57,668 bases of DNA from Actinospica acidithermotolerans (GTDB lineage Bacteria; Actinomycetota; Actinomycetes; Streptomycetales; Catenulisporaceae): NCBI RefSeq assembly GCF_018139625.1, contig NZ_JAGSOH010000037.1, positions 1-57,668 on the forward strand, read 5' to 3'. Under the pieces are notes generated by a model that did not search any database, was not told where the DNA came from, and saw nothing but the letters and a program-made list of their open reading frames with translations. The translations under genes were made by a program, and so were the position numbers. This document shows positions 50,885-57,332 of the stretch, piece after piece (within the stretch, counting starts at the first letter, position 1; the number at the start of each line of letters is the position of its first letter).

Positions 50885-51262
50885 ATGGTGGACATGAAGC
50901 TTGAACTGGTGGCCGTCCCGGTTTCTGACGTGGACCTTGCCAAGGCGTTCTACACCGACAAGGTTGGCTTCAACGCCGACCACGACCACACGGTCAGCGA
51001 TGAGATCCGTTTCGTGCAACTGACTCCGCCCGGGTCGGCGTGCTCGATCGCGATCGGCAAAGGCATCGTCGAGGGCGAGCCGGGGAGCGTGCGCGGCCTG
51101 CAAATGGTGGTCACCGACATCGAGGCCGCACACGCGGAGCTTGCCAAGCGCGGCGTGGCGGTCAGCGACATCCAGGACCTCGACTGGGGCCGGTTCGTCT
51201 TCTTCGCCGACCCGGACGGCAACAAGTGGGCGCTTCAGCAGCTGCCACAGTGGCGTGACTGA
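50885..51262 (+). CDS. VOC-superfamily (glyoxalase/dioxygenase fold) protein
   Basis: This 125-residue protein has a typical VOC beginning (LELVAVPVSDVDLAKAFYTD), central LQMVVTDIEAAHAELAKRGV and ending FFADPDGNKWALQQLP. VOC proteins include glyoxalases, dioxygenases and drug-binding proteins; the metal ligands are not complete enough to choose. ATG 50885 has AGGAGG upstream. It seems to be a single-gene cargo unit. Confidence 0.88.
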   Translation: MVDMKLELVAVPVSDVDLAKAFYTDKVGFNADHDHTVSDEIRFVQLTPPGSACSIAIGKGIVEGEPGSVRGLQMVVTDIEAAHAELAKRGVAVSDIQDLDWGRFVFFADPDGNKWALQQLPQWRD

Positions 51263-51352
51263 GCGTCCGACGCTGAGCCGGCGCGCTCAACCGTGCCGCG
51301 TCGGACCGTCTACTACTGCTGCGCCGACGCCCGCTGTCAGCGCAGCAGCGCG

Positions 51353-52375
51353 CTATTCGATGAGAGAGCTTTCGGCCCGGCACTCCGGCGGATGCGCGAG
51401 GAGAGCGTCAGCATCCGCGCGCCTGTTCGCTGCGCGATTGGCTCCGAGGCGCGGAAGCGCCTGCACCACATAACGTCGCGCCGTGCCGCGGGAGAGCGGC
51501 GCAGGAAGTGACGCAGCGGCGTCGTATGCAGCGGCATTGCGTTCTCGCTCATCTACCGAGAAGAGGCGCAGATCGCCGAGAGCCACCTGCTGCGCCAGTG
51601 CGGATTCGAACGCGACGCGCTTCGGCCCAGGGCCACGGCCGCGCCCCTGGCACGGAAATCCGTCTGCACGCTTGCCAAGGTTCTTGCGCGGCGCGTCTGT
51701 CTGCGCCGGTTCCTCATCCGCCGCCTGGGCCGGAGCGGCGCACAATGCGCCATTGGTATCCTCCTGCTCCTCTTCCACTCGCTCAGGGCGCGGCGGTTCT
51801 GCTGCGTGGCGCAGCACCGCACGCCATGTGCGCCACATCATCGAAGGGAAGTTGAGCCAGAGCACGAAGGTGCGCCATGTACCGCGCCGCATCTCTTCCT
51901 TGGTCAACAGATTGCGCAGGTTGGCCAGAAGGTGCTCCAGAAAGACGGCGTACATCAACGGCGGAATGGCAGCGACGAGGTAGCCGCCAGGGTTATGAGA
52001 CGGCGTATGAAGCACGTTCATCGCCACGCTCGCGCCGATGCAGCTGGCGAGCGTGAGGCACGTTGAGGCTCCGCGCCGTCGGCGCAGCGCCTCGTACAGG
52101 CGCAGCATCGAGACGCCAGCCGTGCCCGCATCCAGCAGCAGAGCCCAGACCCTGGCTTCGGGCGCCTTGTTGCCGTTGTGGGCCAGGACGTAGTCGACCT
52201 GAGCGTGGTACGAAAGCCACGCGGAAGCGCCGGCGAGCACGAGCAATACGACGCTCGCCAGAATCAGCAGGCCGTTGACCACCCACGTGGGCAGCTCCGC
52301 AGCATCGGAGGACTGCTCGTGTCGGCGGGCGGATGTGGCCGTGCGTGCGTGTAAAGCCATAGTCTGGTCGTACAT
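51353..52375 (-). CDS. DUF2637 membrane protein, spread (Spd)-type
   Basis: This 340-residue protein has about four transmembrane segments in residues 28-160 (VVNGLLILASVVLLVLAGAS, VWALLLDAGTAGVSMLRLY, YLVAAIPPLMYAVFLEHLLA), the DUF2637 layout. A polar C-terminal region ends with a helix-turn-helix-like part (LSRGTARRYVVQALPRLGAN). DUF2637/Spd proteins are linked to intramycelial plasmid spreading in actinomycetes (known). GAGGAG precedes the ATG, and a strong hairpin lies in the leader. Confidence 0.75.
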   Translation of the reverse strand: MYDQTMALHARTATSARRHEQSSDAAELPTWVVNGLLILASVVLLVLAGASAWLSYHAQVDYVLAHNGNKAPEARVWALLLDAGTAGVSMLRLYEALRRRRGASTCLTLASCIGASVAMNVLHTPSHNPGGYLVAAIPPLMYAVFLEHLLANLRNLLTKEEMRRGTWRTFVLWLNFPSMMWRTWRAVLRHAAEPPRPERVEEEQEDTNGALCAAPAQAADEEPAQTDAPRKNLGKRADGFPCQGRGRGPGPKRVAFESALAQQVALGDLRLFSVDERERNAAAYDAAASLPAPLSRGTARRYVVQALPRLGANRAANRRADADALLAHPPECRAESSLIE

Positions 52376-52398
52376 CAGGGGTTCGCTCCTCTGATCAG

Positions 52399-52434
52399 GC
52401 CCCGGTGGCCATCGGCCAAGATCTCCACCGGGGC
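52399..52434 (-). promoter_or_regulatory. Leader hairpin before the DUF2637 gene
   Basis: GCCCCGGTGG (52399-52408) pairs perfectly with CCACCGGGGC (52425-52434) over 16 bases. It ends 23 bases before the minus-strand ATG at 52375. It could also terminate the upstream RHH-like gene, but there is no T-tract. Confidence 0.55.
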
Positions 52435-52449
52435 TGCCTTACATCGAGC

Positions 52450-52740
52450 TCAGCGGTTTTGAGTCATCTCCCGCTCTTCGAGAAACAGCAGCCACGAAGC
52501 CAGGAGTTGCTCCTCGGTGTCGCCGTGCAGTCGGCCGCGGTGCCGAAGCATGCCGTCGACAGCGACGCGGATCAGCGTGTTGGACGTGATGCGCTCGACT
52601 TTGGTGCTCCGCGCGTCGTGAAGGTTGCGAGCGAAGTCATCCAGGCTGGTCCACTGATCCGGCCTGATCCGCGCCGTCTTTGGACGTGTGGACGCCATCG
52701 CTGTCGACTCGCTGAGTTCGACGTCTTCGGAGGGGGTCAT
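52450..52740 (-). CDS. Small ribbon-helix-helix-like DNA-binding protein
   Basis: This 96-residue protein from ATG 52740 (GAAAGG five bases upstream) has a disordered N-terminus and a core TARIRPDQWTSLDDFARNLH followed by RITSNTLIRVAVDGMLRHRG. The strand-helix-helix pattern resembles RHH proteins used in plasmid partition and repression. It is upstream of the DUF2637 gene on the same strand. GAACTTTC direct repeats in its promoter region may be its operator. Confidence 0.55.
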   Translation of the reverse strand: MTPSEDVELSESTAMASTRPKTARIRPDQWTSLDDFARNLHDARSTKVERITSNTLIRVAVDGMLRHRGRLHGDTEEQLLASWLLFLEEREMTQNR

Positions 52741-52822
52741 GGTGACCTTTCTCGGGCTGGGTCGCACGTGGCACGTAGCGAGTGCTCAGTCCATTTCTAG
52801 CCCGTCGGAGTTCGGTTTCCCA

Positions 52823-52862
52823 GAACTTTCACCCTTTTGGAGTCTCTGAACTTTCGAACTTC
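52823..52862. repeat. Direct repeats GAACTTTC / GAACTTTC / GAACTTC
   Basis: Copies at 52823-52830, 52848-52855 and 52856-52862 lie in the divergent region between the RHH-like gene and the first structured leader. Short tandem direct repeats are the usual target form for RHH repressors. Confidence 0.45.
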
Positions 52863-52888
52863 GGAAGTACGATGTTTATGGAAGCACA

Positions 52889-52985
52889 AGAGGGGGCCGG
52901 GTTGCCGCCCGACCCCCTCAACAGATGCCCGCCTCGGTGTTCGAGCACCGGTCGGGCCAGGACACCCTGTATAGGAGGGAATCCA
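52889..52985 (+). ncRNA. Structured 5' leader A (two hairpins plus SD)
   Basis: Hairpin 1: GAGGGGG (52890-52896) and CGGG (52898-52901) pair with CCCG (52908-52911) and CCCCCTC (52913-52919) around TTGCCG. Hairpin 2: CGGTG (52935-52939), loop TTCGAG, CACCG (52946-52950). Then CCTGTATAGGAGGG carries the SD ahead of ATG 52986. The whole arrangement recurs at 53590-53691 with compensatory changes, which supports a real RNA structure. Confidence 0.6.
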
Positions 52986-53186
52986 ATGTTCCATTTTGCC
53001 ACCCCCGGCGACTCTCCCTCGCCCGCGGAGGACGAGCTCTTCCGCCTCCTCAGCGACGGCGCCGACGCCCCCCTCGACCCGCTGGGGCGCCTCAGTATGC
53101 TGCTGATGGACGCCAGCCCGCACCTGATCGCCGTGGTCCTCGCGGCGATCATCGGCTTCGGGTCGGATGAGAGGTGGGCCTGGTGA
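52986..53186 (+). CDS. Small hypothetical protein
   Basis: This 66-residue acidic protein has an excellent SD (AGGAGGG) and a hydrophobic C-terminal segment (SPHLIAVVLAAIIGFG, about 44-59) that could be a membrane helix or amphipathic anchor. No family recognised. Its stop overlaps the GTG of the following frameshifted gene (GTGA), implying coupling. Expression is likely controlled by leader A. Confidence 0.6.
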   Translation: MFHFATPGDSPSPAEDELFRLLSDGADAPLDPLGRLSMLLMDASPHLIAVVLAAIIGFGSDERWAW

Positions 53187-53576
53187 GCGGGCAAACGGCG
53201 ATCCTCATCGAAAGCGACGGTGCGATCACCACCCCGCCGTTCGCCGGAATCGCAGAACCCGATCACCCGGGAGGACGGCTCTGGCACGTCCGCAGCCTCC
53301 TCGACGCGGCTTATCCGCAAGGCGCCAAGATCCCGGGAAACCATCGAATTGGTTGCCTGGGTCGACGGGTACGGCCGACGCCGCATGCGGGACGCGAACG
53401 TGGTGGTCAGCCACATCCTCGCCAGCACGGTCGGCACACCGTTGCAGATCATCTGCGGACCCGTGCTGATCACCGGCGGCTCGCCTGAAGGGCCGTTAGG
53501 GCTGGGATCCACGCAAGTCGTCGAGGCGTTCGAGCGCCTCGGACTGGAAGTTGGCGACGAGCCCTCCGCGGGCTAG
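53183..53576 (+). pseudogene. Frameshifted gene, weakly DUF3846-like
   Basis: From GTG 53183 the frame reads QTAILIESDGAITTPPFAGI to LLDAAYPQGAKIPG and then loses protein character. From about 53335 the frame one base further reads ETIELVAWVDGYGRRRMRDA and continues to the stop at 53576 (LQIICGPVLITGGSPEG). Joined, they give a protein of about 130 residues with a VNE-like/gp-type ending that vaguely resembles DUF3846. A one-base indel, sequencing error or programmed +1 shift are all possible. Confidence 0.5.
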
Positions 53577-53589
53577 CGGAGCGCGCCCG

Positions 53590-53691
53590 AATCCGTGGGG
53601 CTGGGTTGCCACCCAGCCTCACGTCTCACCCACCTGGCTCGGCGTTCGAGCGCCGAGCCAGGCCACGACGTCCCTGTATAGGAGGGCTTCA
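53590..53691 (+). ncRNA. Structured 5' leader B (two hairpins plus SD)
   Basis: Hairpin 1: CTGGG (53601-53605), loop TTGCCA, CCCAG (53612-53616). Hairpin 2: CCTGGCTCGGCG (53633-53644), loop TTCGAG, CGCCGAGCCAGG (53651-53662), a perfect 12-bp stem. CCTGTATAGGAGGG follows, before ATG 53692. It is homologous to leader A in order, loop sequences and SD block, with paired substitutions in both stems. Confidence 0.65.
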
Positions 53692-53886
53692 ATGCCTCAG
53701 CTCACCATGTCCCGGCGCAAGTTCGCCGGAGTACCAGTCATCATGACCACCGCCGCCGCTCCCCCGCCTGGCGTGCGGAGCGAGTCGCGTCAACTCGTCG
53801 CGCTCGGCTGGCTCTCGCGGACCGCCGGCCAAGTCACCGTCTTCGGCCAGTTGGCCGACCGCAACTCGCCTCCGACCGGTCGGTGA
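53692..53886 (+). CDS. Small hypothetical protein
   Basis: This 64-residue basic protein has AGGAGGG seven bases before the ATG. The sequence (VRSESRQLVALGWLSRTAGQ) shows one helix of moderate hydrophobicity. No family and no clear similarity to the product behind leader A, although the leaders are related. It lies just before another small gene. Confidence 0.5.
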   Translation: MPQLTMSRRKFAGVPVIMTTAAAPPPGVRSESRQLVALGWLSRTAGQVTVFGQLADRNSPPTGR

Positions 53887-53891
53887 TTGCC

Positions 53892-54176
53892 ATGTCCGAC
53901 CTCAACGAGAGCTACGTTGCGAAAGCGCTGATCGCCGACGCGCTGTTCTGCTCCGACCTCAGGACCGGCGCTTCACCCAATGACAGCGAGTTGGCTGACG
54001 CGATCCGTTCCGCATTGCAGCGGCGTCGTGGCTGGAACGGCTGCACCCGCGCGGTTGCCACGGCGTTCGTCGAGTCGCCCATCAGCGCTGCCGAGCGTGA
54101 AGCGTGGTGCCACCAACTCGCCGTCCACGCACTGACCGCTGCCGAAGTCCGCGCAGTGCTCAGCCGAATGGAGTAG
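53892..54176 (+). CDS. Small hypothetical helical protein
   Basis: This 94-residue protein is helical (SYVAKALIADALFCSDLRTG, SELADAIRSALQRRRGWNGC, LAVHALTAAEVRAVLSRME). ATG 53892 is preferred over GTG 53883. It follows the previous small gene after five bases and is probably translated with it. It precedes the xis-int pair, a position often held by small regulators; no family recognised. Confidence 0.55.
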   Translation: MSDLNESYVAKALIADALFCSDLRTGASPNDSELADAIRSALQRRRGWNGCTRAVATAFVESPISAAEREAWCHQLAVHALTAAEVRAVLSRME

Positions 54177-54350
54177 TGCCCAGCGACCGGGCAGGCGCTT
54201 GAGCGGCAGGTAAAAGGGCTTCCGGGTGTTCATTCCCGCATAAGCAGCCAATGCCCGTTAGCTTGCGCGAACGATAACCGTAATCCAGCATGAACAGTAA
54301 GCCCAGTCGGACGCGATCGTTCAGCTGGAGCGAACAGTGGACATAGAAAG

Positions 54351-54390
54351 CGGCCCCGGCGCTCAGTCGCCAAACAGTCCGCCGGGGCCG
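54351..54390 (+). promoter_or_regulatory. Leader hairpin before the excisionase gene
   Basis: CGGCCCCGGC (54351-54360) pairs perfectly with GCCGGGGCCG (54381-54390) over a 20-base loop. It ends 24 bases before ATG 54415, just upstream of the AAGGAGG SD. Confidence 0.55.
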
Positions 54391-54414
54391 CACCCCCTGC
54401 AAGGAGGCGATCCC

Positions 54415-54771
54415 ATGATGCCCCAACCCCCCAGTCGTACTCCCGCTCCCGACACTGGAGCGTTCGTCGGCCCGTTCGCGGTCGGCGCATCTGGCGTGGA
54501 CAGTGAGTCCGCGCTCCATCCCACCAACGTCGCGAACGCCGCGTGGGCTGGTGACGCCGACGGCCTGCTGAGCACCGAGGAGGTCGCTGCCCTGCTCGGC
54601 GTTGACCCCTCGACGCTTCGCCGCTGGCGGAACGCGAAGCCGCCCGAGGGGCCGACTTTCGTGCCGATCTCCGAGCGAGTCACGAAGTACTGGAGGAGCG
54701 ACGTTCTCGGCTGGCTCAGCCGGATGCGCGTCGTCACCGCGGCCCCGGCGACCAAGAAGGCGGGCCACTGA
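54415..54771 (+). CDS. xis: Excisionase-like MerR/HTH protein
   Basis: A 118-residue protein from ATG 54415 (AAGGAGG upstream). After a disordered half, LLSTEEVAALLGVDPSTLRR (about 51-70) and FVPISERVTKYWRSDVLGWL form a winged-helix excisionase fold. Xis proteins bind att DNA and direct the integrase toward excision. Its stop overlaps the integrase start by one base (TGATG), the standard xis-int arrangement of actinobacterial ICEs. Confidence 0.85.
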   Translation: MMPQPPSRTPAPDTGAFVGPFAVGASGVDSESALHPTNVANAAWAGDADGLLSTEEVAALLGVDPSTLRRWRNAKPPEGPTFVPISERVTKYWRSDVLGWLSRMRVVTAAPATKKAGH

Positions 54772-56018
54772 TGGTCGACAAGATTGAAATCCCGCTCGGC
54801 GTCAAGGTTTCAACAGACATCGAGTATCGCGGCCCCTACCCCAGCCCGTACCGCGCCCGCGCTCGCTGGTGGGATCCGGCGGAGAAGCGCCGTCGGTCCG
54901 CCTCCGACTCGTTCAGCACCGAGGACGAGGCCAAGGCTTGGCTCGACGGACTCGTCCAGCAGGCGTCCGTCGGAGTCGATCCCGACAAGGCGAACATGAC
55001 GCTCAAGGAGTACGGAGAATCCGTGTGGACCCTGGCGTTTCGCGGGCTCGAGCCGAAAACGCTTGACCCGTATGGCTTGGGATGGCGAAAGCTCGTCGTG
55101 CCGTCGATCGGTCACATCGATGTCCGCAAGCAGTCCATCGGGATCACCGACCGCGCTGTCCACGCATGGATCGCGGAAGGGATTGGCAAGTCGATGGTGA
55201 AGAACGCGCTCGCCGCCGTGGGCCGCGTGGGAGACCAGGCAATCCGCGATGGCCTGATCAGCACCAACCCGTTCCGCATCACCGGGTGGCAAAGCGCGTA
55301 CGCGAAGGCCGTGGCAGAGCTCGAAGACCCCCGCGCTCTCGCCCTGGCCGACTACGCGGCGCTCAAGAAGCTCTCGAACGCTCTCGTCGCGGCCTCGGCG
55401 GACAAGCGCTACAAGGACCGTCGCGGGTATGACGGGTGGGGCGACGTCGTCGAGTTCATGGCGTGTACGGCCAGCCGCATCGGCGAGGTCTCCGGCGTGC
55501 GCGCGGCTGACATCGACCTGGAGACCTGGATCTGGACGCTCACGCGGCAGACGACACCGAGCCCTGGCGGACTTCAGGACAAGCGCCCGAAGAGCAAGCG
55601 AGCCAGGCACGTGCCGATCATGCCCGAGATCCGTCCCATGGTGCGGCGCCGTGTCGAACTCGCGATGGCGAACGGCGGCAAGATGGCGCGGGTCTTCGCC
55701 GGCCCGCGCGGTGGCCGCATCACGACCGCTGTCCTGCGTGACGCCACCGACTGGGACAACGTGGTGACCCAGCTCGGATACGAATACCTTCGGCGGCACG
55801 ATCTCCGGCACACGGGCTTGACGTGGATGGCCGATGCCGGAGTGCCGCTGCACGTGCTTCGGGAGATCGCCGGGCACGGAGATCTCGCGACGACCCAGCG
55901 CTACCTTCACGCGAGTCACGACAAGATCCACAGCGCGGGCCACGCCCTCCAGACCTACCTTGTGGGCCCCTGGTCCCAAACTGGTCCCAAAGACCCTCTG
56001 GGAGGCTCCCATCCTTAG
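54771..56018 (+). CDS. int: Tyrosine site-specific integrase
   Basis: This 415-residue protein has an N-terminal Arm-binding part, a SAM-like core-binding domain (about 68-165) and a catalytic domain. The catalytic residues are Arg236 (ACTASRIGEV), His343 and Arg346 (RRHDLRHTGL), His369 (IAGHGDLATT) and nucleophile Tyr378 (QRYLH). It would recombine the element's attP with the 3' part of the tRNA-Pro gene 69 bases downstream. The gene appears intact, so the element may be mobile. Confidence 0.95.
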   Translation: MVDKIEIPLGVKVSTDIEYRGPYPSPYRARARWWDPAEKRRRSASDSFSTEDEAKAWLDGLVQQASVGVDPDKANMTLKEYGESVWTLAFRGLEPKTLDPYGLGWRKLVVPSIGHIDVRKQSIGITDRAVHAWIAEGIGKSMVKNALAAVGRVGDQAIRDGLISTNPFRITGWQSAYAKAVAELEDPRALALADYAALKKLSNALVAASADKRYKDRRGYDGWGDVVEFMACTASRIGEVSGVRAADIDLETWIWTLTRQTTPSPGGLQDKRPKSKRARHVPIMPEIRPMVRRRVELAMANGGKMARVFAGPRGGRITTAVLRDATDWDNVVTQLGYEYLRRHDLRHTGLTWMADAGVPLHVLREIAGHGDLATTQRYLHASHDKIHSAGHALQTYLVGPWSQTGPKDPLGGSHP

Positions 56019-56039
56019 AAAGGCATTGCCATAAGCAAA

Positions 56040-56080
56040 GGCCGCTGGCCTGGGATTTCTCCCGGCCCAGCGGCCTTTTT
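56040..56080 (+). terminator. Rho-independent terminator after int
   Basis: GGCCGCTGG (56040-56048) pairs with CCAGCGGCC (56067-56075), extended by further pairs, and is followed by TTTTT. On the minus strand it is followed by TTT, so it may also end the tRNA transcript. Confidence 0.8.
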
Positions 56081-56086
56081 CTCTGG

Positions 56087-56130
56087 TCGGGCTGACAGGA
56101 TTTGAACCTGCGACCCCCTGACCCCCAGTC
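56087..56130. other. Probable attachment junction in the tRNA-Pro 3' half
   Basis: Int/Xis genes lie directly beside the 3' half of the tRNA, the usual target of actinobacterial ICE integrases (pSAM2 also uses a tRNA-Pro). A second copy of this segment marking the left end was not seen in the window, so the core cannot be delimited. Confidence 0.55.
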
Positions 56131-56160
56131 AGGTGCGCTACCAAACTGCGCTACAGCCCG
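56087..56160 (-). tRNA. tRNA-Pro (anticodon GGG)
   Basis: The minus strand folds as a 74-base cloverleaf: acceptor CGGGCTG/CAGCCCG with discriminator A, D stem GCGC/GCGC, anticodon stem CCTGA/TCAGG with loop CTGGGGG giving anticodon GGG, and T arm GCAGG-TTCAAAT-CCTGT. CCA is not encoded. Its 3' end faces the integrase gene, as expected for an intact tRNA restored at the att junction. Confidence 0.95.
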
Positions 56161-56289
56161 GAACTACTGTGGTCGCGGCTTGCGCCGCTGTAACCAGGAA
56201 GAACCATACCGCATCCGTGGCGGGAATCTCACCTCGGTAGATCGTGTTGGATCACGGCGGGGCACCCGTAGCTAGCGCGGAGGTATGAG

Positions 56290-56745
56290 ATGAGTGGCAC
56301 GGCGTATGACGAGGGCGCGGTCGTCGACAGCCCGACGGAGTGGGTCAACTCGCACATTCAGCAGTACGTGGCCTCGGACGGCGCCGAGGGGCACGAGTTC
56401 CGGAACGGGGCGCCGATCTTGCTGCTGAGCGTGCTGGGGCGCAAGTCGGGGGTGTGGCGGCGGAGCGCGTTGATCTATGGGCGGTCGGGGGATGCGTACG
56501 TGGTGGTGGCGTCCAAGGGCGGGGCGCCGGCGCACCCGGCCTGGTTTACGAACCTGGTGGCGGAGCCTATGGTGCACGTGCAGGTCAAGGGCGAGGAGTT
56601 CGCGGCGCGGGCTCGGGTGGCCGAGGGGGACGAGCGGGCTCGGCTCTGGGATTTGATGGCGGAGATCTGGCCGGATTACAACCAGTACCAGACGAAGACG
56701 GATCGGGAGATTCCGGTGGTCGTCCTGGACCCGGTGGAGGGCTAA
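56290..56745 (+). CDS. F420-type nitroreductase-family (deazaflavin-dependent) oxidoreductase
   Basis: This 151-residue protein has the family blocks ILLLSVLGRKSGVWRRSALI, YVVVASKGGAPAHPAWFTNL and WDLMAEIWPDYNQYQTKTDR, as in Ddn-like deazaflavin (F420)-dependent enzymes. It would reduce an unknown substrate. ATG 56290 has GCGGAGG upstream. It lies beyond the tRNA and is taken as the first chromosomal gene outside the element. Confidence 0.88.
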   Translation: MSGTAYDEGAVVDSPTEWVNSHIQQYVASDGAEGHEFRNGAPILLLSVLGRKSGVWRRSALIYGRSGDAYVVVASKGGAPAHPAWFTNLVAEPMVHVQVKGEEFAARARVAEGDERARLWDLMAEIWPDYNQYQTKTDREIPVVVLDPVEG

Positions 56746-56850
56746 GGGCTAGCAGGGACTCGTCGGAGGAGATCCGTGGGTGCGCGGATTCGGGCGCGGC
56801 GCGCGCTCGGTCAGCTAGCGCGGATCCGGGTGCGATGGGCTCTCGGTGGG

Positions 56851-56957
56851 GCGAGCGCGGGTGGCGGGGACGACAGGTGCCCTCGTCGAGCAGAAGCGGC
56901 CGCGGCGAGCTCGGATGGCGGGTACGACACGCGCGCTCGTCGAGCGGAAGCGGCCGG
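56851..56957. repeat. Tandem duplication, unit about 54 bp
   Basis: 56851-56904 and 56905-56957 are imperfect copies; both contain GCGAGC, GGCGGG, GACGACA/TACGACA, CTCGTCGAGC and GAAGCGGCCG. No gene is supported between 56746 and 57332. Confidence 0.6.
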
Positions 56958-57054
56958 CCGGGGCTGGGCGACGGCGACGGCGACGCGCACGCTCGGCTGC
57001 GGGCGGACCCATGACCGGCCGGGCGACGGCGACGCGCACCCTCAAGCTGGCAGG

Positions 57055-57285
57055 CGGCCCACTGGACGACAGGACGACGCACCGGGACGGCAGCGCGAGG
57101 CGCGGGACGACAGGACGACGCGCGGTACAACAGGACGACGCGCAGGACGACAGGACGAGGCGCTGGACGACAGGACGACGCGCAGGACGACAGCACGACG
57201 CGCGGGACGGCAGCACGAGGCGTGGTACGGCAGGACGACGAGCAGGACGGCAGCACGACGCGCGGGAACGCCGGAGCGAGACCCA
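57055..57285. repeat. GC-rich irregular tandem repeats
   Basis: Many variants of GGACGACAGGACGACGCGC follow one another, with units of about 18-25 bases and substitutions. All reading frames become low-complexity Arg/Asp/Thr strings, so this is non-coding satellite-like DNA. Confidence 0.7.
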
Positions 57286-57332
57286 CTGGCCGCCGGAGCG
57301 CAAGCGCAAGCGCAACCCGCCGCCCCGCGGCG

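Noticed and set aside
57055-57285. CRISPR-like array
   Set aside because: Units are irregular, adjacent and without unique spacers; no cas genes are present.
56585-57286. Possible minus-strand gene over the tandem repeats
   Set aside because: The translation is repetitive Arg/Pro/Ser without any fold signal and arises from the GC-rich repeats.
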